DNA of 64,000 nucleotides. It comes from Balamuthia mandrillaris. Lineage: Eukaryota > Discosea > Longamoebia > Balamuthiidae. Below are positions 45,233 through 57,595 of this stretch, in pieces; position 1 is the stretch's first letter; each line of letters opens with the position of its first letter. The DNA is taken from positions 1 through 64,000 of the forward strand of contig JAVKOQ010000131.1 in NCBI GenBank assembly GCA_031835245.1. Reading direction: 5' to 3'. The notes under the pieces are model-generated. The model was not told the DNA's origin. It ran no database searches and saw only the letters and a list, made by a program, of their open reading frames with translations. The position numbers were made by a program, and so were the translations under genes.

Positions 45233-47044
45233 AGGCTGGAGGAAGAGGAGGGAAACAGAGAAGTAAAGAGAACCTGAGAAGGGTCGAACGTGGCAATGAA
45301 ACGACCTAAGCTCTGATTGGCAGCACTGCGTACCCAACGAGAGGTCTGAACCAAACAGAAGGAAAAGGCGATCAGAGAAAAAGAGATAAAATAGAAAGAG
45401 AAGAGAAAATGTAAAATGGTACATCTTGAACAAGGTTCTCAAAAACGGGCACCAAAAGGTTAAGACGCTGTTCGGCTGAAACAACCTGAGAGAAAGGAAC
45501 CAGACTCTCAGCACAAGCTTTCCGTACTCCCCATATATCATCCTTATACATCTCCAAGTAAAGTGGTAACTTTTTGTTTCGCATTTGAGTTTGCCGATCA
45601 GATAGATATCAGGGAATAGAATTAGAAGAAAAGGAGAATGGAAGAGGGATACCAATTTAGAAGCAAGTTCCTCTTTGTTAGTTTTCTGATTGAGACATAT
45701 GCTGCCCAAATAGCTTGCTACAGCCTAGTGTGTGAGAGAGAGAGAGAGAGAGATTCAAAGGGATAAGGAGGTGTGCTCAACAACTGCAGGACCTGAAAAA
45801 AAAAACCAATAAGAGTGTGTATCATACTTTACGAACACGGAATGAGTCCGTGGCAAGGCGGAGCAGCAATGGCACAACGTACTCAATGCATAGCTCCGAG
45901 CTTATGAGTGTAGCCACATGGTTTAGCAGCTGCAGAGCATACATGTTAAAATGCAAACTTGGAGGGAGAAATGAGAACAGCAAAGGGGAAAATCATTCGT
46001 TCCCAGAAAGCAAAAGAAAAAAGAGGTACTAAGCAATTAAAAAAAAGAGAAAAGAAAAAAGAAAAAAAATCATGCCTGAGCAGCTTCCACGCGGTGCTCT
46101 TCTTGAGAGGCATCATTGGCAAGAGCTGTGATAACAGGAAACATGTATTGGGACAGAAGTTCTTGTGTCATGTCTTGCGCCAGCAAAATCAGTGACTCTG
46201 TCGAAGAGGCGCGCACTTGCGGGTTCTGGTCTTTGGCCAGCTGAGCAGCAAGTGGCAGTAAAACAGTGAATACCTCTTCCGCGACTCCATTTTTGGCATT
46301 CTAAAAGTAGTATTATCAGATACCATAAGCAGGAGAGAAGAACAGGGCAGGTCAAAGAGAAAAAGAAACAGTAAGAGGAGCAATTACCTGCTTCAAATAA
46401 TTGGCAATGTGAGGGATCTGTTCGACCAAAGCCTGTCGTATGACGGGCTCCGTGTCCCGTTGTATCTCACTCAAGAGAGGCAGCAAGTGTTCGCGCGTGT
46501 CGGCATAGCCCAGCAGTCGCGAGTACTCCGCAAGTTCTCTCACAAGATAGAGTCTAGCGTTCAAAAGAAAATATAAATAAGAGGAGACACAAAGGTACAT
46601 AACAAGAGTGAAGTGCGATTGGAGAAAAACAAAATAGAGGAGAAAGAACAGAGAAGAGAGAACAAAGCTGAACAAGAGAACCGAGGAAGAAGAGACAAGA
46701 GAAAAGAGAATAAATAGAGATGGGAAAAGAAGAGCGTAGAGGGAGAGTAAAGCGCAAGCGAAAGGAGAGAGGAGAGAGAGTCCAACCGATGCAGAATTTG
46801 CTCGCTCTGTATGTAGTGTTTGATTTTCTCGAGCACCGGCAAGGTATCATCGATCTCCAACTCCTCCTCGCCGGAGGCTTCTTCTTCTTGCTCCCCCTCA
46901 AAACTAAAACTCGCGAGTACGTCTTTTTTTTTCTCATCAGTTTTTTTTTTTTCATGTTAACAAGAGGGGAGAGAGAGGGAGAGAGAGAGAACCTGTCATG
47001 CTGTTCTTAACCTTAACGACCCATTCACTGATGCCTTGGAGCAT
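43373..47044 (-). CDS. PPP4R1: Serine/threonine-protein phosphatase 4 regulatory subunit 1-like HEAT protein
   Basis: About 16 exons from ATG at 47044 to stop at 43373. Starts MLQGISEWVVKVKNSM, then an acidic stretch. From residue ~60 there are continuous HEAT repeats: VLEKIKHYIQSEQILHRLYLVRELAEYSRLL, ALVEQIPHIANYLKQ, VRASSTESLILLAQD, DDIWGVRKACAESLVPFSQVV, WVRSAANQSLGRFIATF, WKVRRPLSHSLHEIARIVG and VANVRLAVSQVLFDIS. This pattern and spacing match PPP4R1 (ARMCX/PP2A-A superfamily). The C-terminus is an acidic Gln/Glu tail. In animals PPP4R1 scaffolds PP4 and restrains NF-kB signalling. One intron appears to use a GC donor (about 46077). Confidence 0.8.
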
Positions 47045-47830
47045 AAGCGGTGATCAGCCGTGGTTGTAACTAACCCTCCGGCTGCTTCGACAACAAACAA
47101 TCGTGTAAGTGGCCAGCAGCAGTGATGACGCAAAAAAAAAATAAAATAATAATCACAGACACTACAAAAAGTTATATTCATCAATATCATTCAATCGTTT
47201 GGATTTAAAATTAAAATAACAACCATCAAAAAAAAAAAAACAAAACGGTACCTTGAAGCAGAAGAAGAAAAACAAACAGCCTTCTACGCGTAGAAACCGT
47301 GAAGATCAGATGAAGAAGCTTCTTCCCCCACACACGCCTGCCCCTCTTTATTTTCTTCTTTTATTTTCTCTTGATTTTGGGGGGGGTTAAAAAGAGCGAG
47401 ACGAATCGGACAGCCCAATCTGTCCAGATGTAGGGTGCCCGGTGGCTGGGCACCTTCCGCCTTCATTTCATCGAAGGAAAGTAATACATAAACTGCCAGA
47501 ACTTCAAAGAAGCAGGAGAAGCAGGAGAAGCAGGAGAAGCAGGAGGAGGAGGAGGAGGAGGAGGAGGAGGAGGAGAAGAAGAAGAAGAAGAAGAAGAAGA
47601 AGAAGAAGAAGAACAAGCACAAGAACAAGATGAAGAAGAAGATGAAGAAGCAGAAGAAGAAACAGAAGAGAAAAAAGTGATGATCAGATGTAGGAGTTAA
47701 GCTATCTTATTAAGCGATAGCAATAGAGAAAAAAAACATAGACAAAACTTTGGGCGGTGGCACTGGTAGGTTCGGGTCTGGTAAGTAAGAAAGGAGGAGA
47801 GGAAAAAAAAAACAAAAACGAAGTCAATTT
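47045..47830. other. Intergenic region with (GGA)n/(GAA)n array
   Basis: 785 bp between the PPP4R1 start and the 3' end of the next minus-strand gene. A trinucleotide array occupies 47512-47668 (GGAGAA, then GGA, then GAA, then AGAAGATG units). The Ser- and Arg-runs encoded there are artefacts. No gene seen. Confidence 0.6.
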
Positions 47831-47914
47831 TCAGGAGTGATTCGTTCGTTTTGCAGCTTTCGGCTTTGCTTGCTTTATCTTCATCTCCACAGAAAGTCTG
47901 TATTGTTTGTTGAT

Positions 47915-47954
<40 letters not shown>

Positions 47955-50801
47955 CACAAACCTATTTTTTCGGGGTTCTCGCTTTTCTGTGCGGGGACTG
48001 GATTCAACGGAAGAGGAAGAAGGAGAAGAAGAGGAGGGCGTGGAGGCGCCTTGCAACACACTCGAGGAGGAGTGATGATGGCCGCCTTCAGAAGAACTAG
48101 TATTAGTACCAGAGACGATGATGGAGGAGGCAGGAGAAGAGGCAGATGAAGACTGATTGTTGTTGGATGTGGGCAATGGCAGTGATGAAGAGGAAGTATT
48201 TGTAGGAGTACTTGCAGTGCTGGAGTTGGTATAATTGGCAGAAGCGTTCGTTTCAAGGAATTGTGTTTGAAGCAGTTGCTGCAGTTCCTGGTCTTGCTTG
48301 GCTTTGGCCTCAGCGGCTTCGAACTCTTCGAAGATTTCGTCCCACTGCTCGATGACGGTCCTAAGTTCGTTCTCCAGGCGATAAAAGCGACCCACGATGA
48401 GGCCGGTAACAGGCACGATGTCCAGGATCTTTTCTTTACAGTTCTGAGGCTTTTCTAGGCGCTTCATTTCCTTGAGATACTGGATGTCCTTGAGCATGTC
48501 CTCAATCCAGTTACGAGAGACGTCCTCTAGCTTGTCCTTCTCATTATGGAACTTGGCCTCCGCCTCCTCCAGGCTAAAGTTATCATAGTCCATGCGGAAC
48601 TGCTCCGCCAGCACGATCTGAGCGTTGTTGATGAAGAGGTCAATCTTGGGATAGATCTGCTCCTTCAGCCTCTTGATGAGCTTCTGCACGTTGTGTTTGT
48701 CCTCGTTGGGGTTAAGGATTTCCTTGATGAGTTTCAGATTATCCAGCACGGCGCGAGGGTCAGAGGGAGGGTCAGCAATGTAGTCATAAGCGGTGGCATC
48801 AAAGTTGAAGCCACGGCGAACCAGGAACTTGTCGCATTCGTCCTTGATGAGGGTGAGCCACCACTCCGTGGTGAGGTCCTTGGTAGTGCCATTCATCAGC
48901 AGCCGCTTCTCCAGTTGGAGGTGCTCCAGCGCCTCCTCGCAGCAGCGCAGGTGACGAGCGATCCTCATACGAGGGAGGGAGGACCATTCAATGCTACGCA
49001 GCTTCTTCAAGGCCCTCTCTCGGGTGGGCAGGAAGATGTCCCTGGGACCCAAGTTGCTGATGAAGGCCTTGATCTCATCAGCGCCAAAGGCGTCTATCTC
49101 CTTGTAGAATAGCTCTACAGAGGGGTGCTTGGCGATGAGGTCCTCCAGCAGGTTGCGCGTCTTCTTGATGCTGGGCAGGTCAGCGATGCCAACGTCCAGG
49201 CGTTGGCTCTTCTCTATGACGTCAATGTCCACGCCCTGCTGGGCCAGGAAGGCCATGGTCTTCTTCTTGATGGCCTCGTTGAGCTTGCGGGAGAGGTCCG
49301 TGGTGGGGTCGTCCACAAGGCGTTCCATCTTGAAGGGGTCCTGCAGGGTAAGGGCGTCCACCATATCGGGAGTGAAGGGGAAGATATGGGTGGCATCCAG
49401 CAGCTCGGTTGCCCTCTCATCGGGAGAGAGGCTCAGGGCGAAGCGCTCTCCTGCCGCGCCTCCTGAACCAACACCGGCCCGGCCCAGGCAGCGAGCAAAG
49501 AGCACGCCTCCTCGCCAGGCCTCTCCCTCTCTTCGTACAGAGCCTATTACGGCCACCACCAGCTCTCCTTCCTTGGGTTGCATACCCTTGGCTGCCATGT
49601 GAGGCACGCTCTCCAACAGGCTGGCCATCCTCCGCACCTCCACCACCACCTTCTCCGCATCCTCGGCCGCGAACTTGCTCCACGCCACGATCTTTCGCAC
49701 AAGGCTCTCCCTGCTGGTCTCTGCCTCAAAGTCCACCACTGGCACTATTGAGGAGGCCATCCCGGAGGAGGAGGAGGAGTGGTGATGGTGGATGGTGCTG
49801 CCGCCGTCCACCTGCTGGCCGCTGGAGGCGCGGACCTCCGCCAGCATGTCCAAATAGTATGAAAACTTGGCGAGCACGTTGTGGCTGGGCACCATGCCCA
49901 CCACGCTTCCATCCGGATCCATGCGGTGACTTTCCAAGAACTGAAGCAGCTGATGCGCCACCTCCAGGTATCCCGCTCTGCCTCTTTCCCCTTTCTCTCC
50001 CACTCCGCTTCCTCCGATGCCTCCTCCGCTGGCATTGAGCTCTCCGCTGCTAGTCCCTTGTCGTTCCCTTTCTCTCTCTCGCTCTTTCTCTCGTTCCTTC
50101 TCTCTTTCTCTCTCGCGCTCCCGTTCTCGCTCCGAGAATTGCTTCTGGTAGGTCTGAAGGAGGGAGAGGTAATGCTTGTAACGCTCCCCTCCCAACAGCT
50201 CTCGGTAGGCCACCAGCCGGTTGTGAAAGACCTCCGCCCACTTGATCTGCCACTTGCGCTGCAGGTCCTGCGCCAGCCCCAACACCCCCTCCATGCTCTC
50301 CACAAACTCCTTGAGCTGCGCCCTGTATACCTTCTTCTTGACCTTCTTCTTATCTACATACTTCTCTGGCTTTCGCAGGCTGTCCCATTGGGCAAACATG
50401 GTGAGGATCTCCTTGAAGAGCTTGGCTTTGAGCGGGGGTAGACCCTCCAACAGGGCCGCCAGGTTGGGGATGTTGCCCGTGGAGGAGGTGGAGGAGGCGG
50501 AAGAAGCGGTGGGGGCAGCATTGGTGCTGCAGGCGAGGGAGGGGTTGAGGAAGATGCCGGAGGAGGTGGAGGAGGAGAGGGAGAGGGACTGGGCGGAGAA
50601 ACCGGAGGAAGAGAGCAGCGAGGAGGAAGAGGAAGGCGATTGTGAAGAAGAAACCGAGGAGGAGGAGGAAGAGCTGTGTGAAGATGAAGAAGAAGAGGAG
50701 GAGGAAGAAGATGAAGAGGTTTGGCCTTGTAACGTTTTTGTGGAGGTGGTGAGGGTGGAGGAGTGAGGCTCAGGCGAGCCTGAAAACCGTCGCGTAGTCA
50801 T
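47831..50801 (-). CDS. Large helical protein of unknown function
   Basis: Two exons (47962-50801, 47831-47897), 968 residues, starting MTTRRFSGSPEPHSS. Residues 1-110 are Ser-rich. A charged helical region follows (AQWDSLRKPEKYVDKKKVKKKVY), then a REREREREK run coded by a GA microsatellite. Residues ~430-900 look folded and all-helical: ATELLDATHIFPFTPDMV, RKLNEAIKKKTMAFLAQQG, HPSVELFYKEIDAFG, LRSIEWSSLPRMRIARHLRC, WWLTLIKDECDKFLV and ILDIVPVTGLIVGRFYRLENEL. A second Ser-rich segment and a basic C-terminus (KIKQAKPKAAKR) end it. Unusually for this window it is almost intronless. I do not recognise the family. Confidence 0.8.
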
Positions 50802-52220
50802 TGGGTAGCGGCGGCGGTGTTGGTTCCTTCTCCTTCTCCGTCTCCCTCTGCCTTCGGTGCGTGTGTGGCGAACCCCCTCTCCCGCGCCCGCTGCGGCTTT
50901 TTAAAACCCGTCCTGGTCGATGTTCTTTAAACCCGTTGGATCGAAGAAAGAAGCAGAAAGCAGAAGAAAGCAGAAGGAGGGGGGGAGAGAATCAAAAATA
51001 TAAAATTACAATGTTTGTTTTTTGGTTGAAGAGAAGCAACCGAAAAAAAAAAGGGCGAGCCTCCAAAAAAAAAAAAAAAGGGATTCGGAGGGTCTCGGTC
51101 TCACCCGCGAAGAAGCAGCAACCAGCAGCGGAGGCAAAGAAAAACCCCTTTTTTTTTTCTTCTTTTCTTTTCTTTTCAATTTTTTTTGTTTTGAAAATGA
51201 AAAATGAAAAAACAAAAACAAAAATGCCGGGTCACCCCTGCTGCACAAGTACACCTTGATCACAGCACAAAACCTGCAGCGGTGCCTCGGTCGGCAATAA
51301 TTTTTCTTCGAACTTGTTTCGTTCGGACATCAAAAGCCCTCTCCCAACTCTCTGGAAAATGAATGACGTCACCGCATCTCCAGCGGCGTTTGGAGCGTTT
51401 TTCACTTCTGAATGGTGACGTCACCGGGACTGATGTACCACGATCGGGATTTGATGCATTGACATCGGGTTTCCGCACTTTCTGCAAAAAGGAACTCTGC
51501 AAAAAAAAAAAATTATCCGCCGCCAAAAAACAGAGGGAACTTATTTGTTTTTGTTTTTTGGAGCGAAGAAGGGAAGAAGAGCACCGAAAAAAAAAAATCA
51601 CACCACACCTCACCACACCAGTCCTTTTTCGATTTAAAACTTTTTTTTTCGTTAAAAGAAAAGCGGAGCGAAGCAAGTCGGTTAGGACAAAGAAAAAAAA
51701 AGTATTTTTCAAATAGGTGAGTGGATTTTTTTGTTTTTTTTTTCTTCCCCCACTTGCAATCAATCACTGGATCTTTCATCCCCCTTCCCTTTCTCTGCTT
51801 TCTTTCCCTTAAAAAATAATGTAGGTTTGATTCACAAATATTTTTGTTATTTTTTTCGTTTCGACAAACAGGGTACATACTTTTCTGAAAGGGTTCGCGC
51901 AAGAAGGTACACAGAGTGCTACTTTTCCCCACTTTTTTTCCTTCTCTCCGTTTTTTTTTTTTTGAACATTGGATGGCACTTGCATCCACACTCAACTTCT
52001 CCTCTCTCTTTTTGACACTTCTCCGTCGCACTTCTTCCCCTCCCCTTTGTTGTTTCGCTGTCTTTTTTTTTTGTTTTTCGGTGAGCGATTGTTTTGTTTT
52101 GTTGTGTATTTTTTCGTGTGGGATGTCGTGACTCCGAAGAACTCACCTTTTTTGCTTTCTCTCGCTGCAGAGAACAGTTTTTTTAACACGCACACAGATC
52201 TAAACATACACACGCAAAAG
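50802..52220. promoter_or_regulatory. Divergent promoter region with two CRE palindromes
   Basis: 1.4 kb between divergent start codons. Many A and T runs of 8-15 nt. Two perfect TGACGTCA sites, each extended to TGACGTCACC, lie at 51364-51371 and 51416-51423, 52 bp apart. Several plus-strand frames are repeat-driven and rejected. Confidence 0.55.
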
Positions 52221-54495
52221 ATGGCAAGCACAGACAAGCAGCACCAAAACAGCAGCAACAAACAGAAGAAGCCCGGCGCTCGTTCCCGCAAGAGGGAAGG
52301 AGGCATTTCGGAGGCAAACAAACAAAAGATCGAAAAGATCATGGCAGTGACGGGCTGGCCCGCGGAAGAAGACGTCTACAGAGTCTTGCAAGAATGCAGC
52401 TTCAACCTTGAGCTTGCTATTGACAAAATATTTTCGGGTACTGTCATTGCTTGTTTTTTTTCCCTATCAACTCCTAGTTTAAGGAGAGGGCCATTTCCTG
52501 GCTGAACTCATTCCTTTTTTTGTGTGTAGGCGATGCTGGTCGACCGGGAGAGGAGTGGACGGAGGTAACTTCTCGTCGAAAGCCAAAGGTGTGTCCGCTC
52601 TCAAAACCTTACTTCCCCTTTTTTCTGTGCTCATCATCATTTCTCTCTCTCTCTCTCTCTCTCTCTCGAAAACAGGATACCAAACCGAGCGCTCCAGCAG
52701 ACAACAAAAAAACACAGCAGAACCAGAGACCAGGAGGGGGACAAAGGAGTGGTCCTGGAGGACCCAGGCATAATCGTTCCGAAGGTCAGAACGGCAGGGG
52801 AGACTCTCGTCGACGCGATCCCAGACCCCAATTTGGAGCTGGTACAATCCCCCTCTTTCTTTCTTTCTTTCTTTATGGCTCACATTTATTTTGCCCCCTC
52901 TCTCTTATCTTTTCTTAACTAATTATCTTATTATGAAAATAAAGGTGCTCCTGGGCAAAGGCCTCGTTTTCCTGGGGCGGGTGGTCGTCCAGCTGAAGGA
53001 CAAGCTGGCGCCAACTCACCAACAGGTGATGGTGTGGTTGCCTCCCCTTTTGGAAAGCAAGGACAGCAGGCAAACGCGCAGAATGTAGGCGGTGCTATTG
53101 GTGGGGGAGTGCAGCAACAGCAGCCACTTTATTCTTCTTATCAGGGCCAGGGAGCTATTAAGCAGGCCGTTCCTGGCCAGCAACAAGCACAAACAGCACC
53201 ACAAACACAGCAACAACACGGAGTGAAAGCGGAGCAAGGGGCGGCCACACAGCAAAACACAAACCAGGCTCAACAATCACCAACTCAACAAACAGCAGGC
53301 GCGACTGCCGGCCAAGCCCCTTCACCTTCTTTGCAGGGGCAACCGCATAATAAAGCTGCCGCTCACCTGAAAGGAGGACCTGCCTCTCGCGGAGGCAGTC
53401 ATGCAGCCGCCAACACCACGAGAGCCTGGAAGCCCGTTCAGAAGGACACGGCCGCCACCACCCCAATTTCACAGCAGCAACCCACCCCTGCCGCAACCCA
53501 ACAAGCCAACACAATGCCATCCCAACAACCTGTAGGAGCCCCAGCTGCCAAACAGTCTCCAGTCACCTCCTCTGCTGTTGGCCAGCAACCCCTTAGCAAT
53601 GGAGTTTCTGCCCAACAACAAAGCCAATCACAGCCCGAACAACAGCAACCCCCCGTGCGGACCTCGCCCATGAGCTCCTTGCCGCAAGCCCCTATCACCT
53701 TTGCGGGCATTTTTGGAGATAGAGAGGAGGAGACAGAGGTCCACTTCCAGTTTGGCAACTTGGGAATCTCTGCTGATATGCAGCACCCCTCCTCTTCCAG
53801 CGAATCATCCTCTCATACCGCTACCCGAAGCCAAATTGCGCGACCACAACCCTCTTCCTCCCCTGCTCCCTCCTCTGCCGCTGCTGCTGTGGCTGCTGCT
53901 GCCCAAAACAAAGAAGGAAATATTTCCCCCGTGGCCAGCCTACGCAAAGACTCGGAGCCGGTAACTTCAGCCACAAAGCAAGAGGCCGCCGCTCCTCAAC
54001 AGCAACAACAGGAAGCGCGCAAGCAGCCAGACGCCTCTTCCGCCGCTCCATCCTCAGCCGCTGCCGCCTCTCCCCAACAATCTCAACAGCAGTCATCTGC
54101 CTCTTCTCAACAACAGTCGACTGCCGCTCGTCCCTCTGCTCAACAACCACTCTCTCAACCTGAGAAACGAGCACCAACACCCACTTCTTCCTCCACCTCT
54201 GCTTCTTCACTTCAGCAACCTTCCCAACAATACCAGTACCAACACCAGTACCAGCAACTGCAGCAGCAACAACCACAGCAGAGAAGCCATTACGCGACTT
54301 CTGCCACTGCTGCCATGCAATACGATTCCCAAGTAGTTGCCGACAGAGACTCTGATTTGGCGGCTGGTGCCTCTCACATGCACCTCAAGATGCACGGCTT
54401 CCCTGCCTACGCCCCAACCTCTTACCTACCTCCTCACGCCATGCAGTCCTTTGACATGAGCGACGCTCATATGTTGCAATTGGGGGTTGGCTCTC

Positions 54496-54531
<36 letters not shown>

Positions 54532-55623
54532 CATCCCAGTTCGTTGTTGCTAACTTAACAAAACTCTTTCTTTGCCTATTGTGCGAATATAAAGCCTGGT
54601 TTCTATGACCCGACGCAGCTGCAACAAACGTATCAGCAGGCATCCCACTACCGCACTTCCTCCCCCGTCTCCCCCGACTCCTCCGGCAAGTTCTCATCCC
54701 TGCAGAGCTCCCCTCCTGGTAGCGGCGGTGCTCCCACCGGTGCCTCCCACCAATCCTCTTACTCTTCCTCCGCTGCTAGCAAGTATGGCAGCAGCGGCGC
54801 GGATGGCAGCTCTCAACAAACGCCTTCCTCTCCTCCCACCTCTGCCTCCTCGCTCCACCAACAGCAACAGGTGCCCCCACTGGCGGCCTACACCCAATAC
54901 CCTCCGATGGGATACTATCCCCCTTATGCCCTGCCCAACCAATACACGGGCTACCCCGCCGCTACTACCTCCCAGTTCCCCCCCTTCCAAAGGATGCCGC
55001 CTTACCCCTCTCCCTATGCTCCCACTAAGGCCCACACGCACGGCTATCCACCCATGAACCCCGCCGCTGCCGCCAGCGGTTATACCGTTTCGCCGCCGAG
55101 CTCCTACTCCACTGAGGATGACTATGCCAAGCAGCAGTACTTGCCTCAGCCCCACCTCGCCTCCTTCTACCAACCCACCATGGACACCAGTGCGCTCGCT
55201 TCTGCTTCCTCCTCCGCTGCTTCTACCTCCTCCACTGCTTCTCAAAGCAACTCCGCCACTGCCTCTCAGCAACAACCCGTGACAAAGAGCGGCCAGTATG
55301 GCAGCCAGTATGCTGACCTCTCCTCCAGCCCCTCCTCTTCCTCAGCATCCACCGCTAGCGGCAGCTACAAAGCCCATCAGCAACACCACCATCTCCAACA
55401 GCAGCAACACTTGGACTATGCGGCTGCTGGTGGGGACCTCCGCGCCACTTCCTCCTATTACAACGCGGCTGCGCAGGCTCCCTTTGCCACACAGGCCTAC
55501 GGTGGACAGGGCCAATTTGCGTTTATGCACCAACAGCCCATGGCCCACATGATGCAGCAGCAACAGCAGCAGGGCCGACAGATGCCTGGTGGTGCCACTC
55601 AGCCTTCTCAGTATTCCTCTTAG
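52221..55623 (+). CDS. UBAP2L/Lingerer-like UBA protein, Gln/Pro/Ser-rich
   Basis: Five exons (52221-52437, 52530-52588, 52676-52841, 52945-54485, 54595-55623) give 1,003 residues with consistent phases. The N-terminal UBA-like domain reads KIEKIMAVTGWPAEEDVYRVLQECSFNLELAIDKIFSG, followed by GEEWTEVTSRRKPK, then an RGG-like stretch (RPGGGQRSGPGGPRHNR). This order (UBA, W..V..KK, RGG, long Gln-rich tail, GFYDP near the C-terminus) matches UBAP2/UBAP2L and fly Lingerer. The family acts in stress granules, translation and RNA polymerase II turnover in the cytoplasm and nucleus. The long middle (residues ~210-660) is Gln/Ala/Ser/Pro-rich and would phase-separate; it also resembles yeast Def1. Two introns contain sense CT tracts. 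Confidence 0.8.
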
Positions 55624-55775
55624 CCGACATTAGCTTTGAATCCCTCCCTTCACCGTTTTTGAATCTTTTACAGCCCTCTTTTTTCCCCCCTCCATGTTGT
55701 GCTTTTCCTCTTATTCTTTAAAGGAGTCGCAAAAAAAATACTTCATTTTTTTTTTTGTAGTTCTTTTGCGTTCTT

Positions 55776-57595
55776 TCAAACAGCACTTTTCTTGTCGATG
55801 AGTGAAACGGAAGCAGACGACGACGAGGAAGAAGAATTCGCTTTGTTGTTGTTGCTGGCAGAGGGCGATCGTCCTCTTCGTGCCGTTGCCTTTGCGTACG
55901 AATATATGATGCCGCCGCAAAGCCCCACGGCGATGCTCAGCTTGCCCATCGATGTGAAGCGCGTTGGGAAGAGGACGGAGCCGAGGATGGTCAGAGGGAT
56001 CTTGTTGAGGGAGCCGACGACGCTGTAGGTCGTGGCGGAGGTTTGTTGGATGGTCCAGAAGATGGAGATGCTGATGCCAAAGCCGCAGATGCCGTTGAGG
56101 AGAAGCACCCAATAGAAGGAAGCATAGTCCCACGCTTCACTGCAAAGTTTTGTTTTGGTTAGAAGAAAGCTGAAAGCAGAAAAGGAGAAAGAAGCAAGAG
56201 AAGAGTACCTTGAAAAGGCAACCTCCAACTCTCTGCCCCAAATGATGTAAGGAATAAGGATAGGAATCGCAAGCAGGTTATTGTACAGCGAAGAGGCAAA
56301 CGGATCCATTTTGTTATGTCGCATTATACTGTTTGTATACAGCTTATTTTGTTTGGTCGTTTAAAGATAAGATAAATTCCAGCAAAGGAAATGTGAAATA
56401 AGGGAAGGAAAGGCGTACTATTTGTGACGTTTGAGAAACACAGTTGAGTCCCATCCAAAAGTAACCCCATCCGTTATACCCCAAGTCATACCAACCAGCC
56501 GCTATCGATCCTATGAACTGTTACAAAAATAAATAAGAAAAAGAGGATAGAGAAAGAGAAAAAGAAAGGAGAAAGAGAAAGTGAATAAAGAGAAAGAGAA
56601 TATAGAGAAAGAGAAGTGAAAGCGAAGACATTACCATTACTGATAAACTGAGAGCTACGCCCTTGGAGATTGGATTAAAGAAGAGAATGCGGTCTCCAAG
56701 CGTAATAAATATGGTTGTGAAGTTTTTGAAAATGGTGACCATCGCTACTGAAAGCAAAGCCAAGCTGTAACATGAATACAAATAGGAAGGAAGGAAAAAC
56801 AGACAAAGAGAGAGAACGTCAATAATGAGACACGAAAGAAAGACAGGATCATATTAGAAAGAATAACGCATGAAACGTGACAGCGGAGAGAGAGAGATCG
56901 AGAGGAGGAGAAGAGCTAGGAGAGGAAGGAGGAAGGAGGAAGGAGGAAGGAGGAAGGAGGAAGAGAAGGAGGAGGAGGAGGAGGAGGAGGAGGAGGAGGA
57001 GGAGGAGGAGGAGGAGGAGGAGGAGGAGGAGGAGGAGGAGGAGGAGGAGGAGGAGGAGGAGGAGGAGGAGGAGGAGGAGGAGGAGGAGGGGGGAGGAGGA
57101 GGAGGAGGAGGAGGAGGAGGAAGGAGGAGGAGGAGGAGAACAAGAAGAAGAGCAAACGCGAGCTGAACAAGAAAACGAAAAAACAAACCTGTACTGGGAC
57201 GTGACCAACACCAAGACGAAAAGTATGTTGCAAGGCAGCCATTGCTTTGCAAACTCTATGTTAAAGTTGAGCTCCGCCGTGATCCATCCGACCCGTTTGC
57301 ACACATACAACAACAACACAGTGGCCACGCTCTGAAAAGTGGAACAGGGTTTCAGTCTTTCTGATGTGGGGAAAAAAAAGTGACAAAAATAATAATAAAA
57401 AAAAATAATCCATCAAACCTGGTACAACAGAATGAGCCCGTTGTAAGGAAAGAGGAAGGAGTTCTGCAGGGTCTTGTTGGTGAGGGTCATCGCCATGGAG
57501 CAAAAGGTGTACATGGAGCAGGCTGCCACGGGAAGCACCCAGCTGCTGTGCTTGTGCAGGTAGCGGTTCAGCGCAGCTTTCCCTCGTTCCGTCAT
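55776..57595 (-). CDS. GDP-mannose transporter, Golgi (VRG4-like)
   Basis: Six exons (57419-57595, 57189-57331, 56635-56764, 56419-56517, 56209-56342, 55776-56139) total 1,047 nt, 348 residues; yeast Vrg4 has 337. About ten hydrophobic segments. Both GDP-mannose signature motifs are present: IFKNFTTIFITLGD (FKN motif) and VVGSLNKIPLTILG (GALNK motif, here GSLNK). Other matches are TLTNKTLQNSF near the start and YNNLLAIPILIPYI. It exchanges cytosolic GDP-mannose for lumenal GMP to feed glycosylation. The C-terminus is a Ser-rich tail ending DKKSAV. The second intron holds a 200-bp GGA array. Confidence 0.9.
56926..57142 (-). repeat. (GGA)n array in the GDP-mannose transporter intron 2
   Basis: About 200 bp of GGA/GGAAGGA units on the plus strand, TCC on the gene's sense strand, nearly filling the intron between FKN-containing exon 3 and exon 2. 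Poly-Glu, poly-Arg and poly-Pro frames over it are artefacts. Confidence 0.95.

Noticed and set aside
56870-57335. Poly-Glu, poly-Arg and poly-Pro frames
   Set aside because: GGA array within intron 2 of the GDP-mannose transporter.
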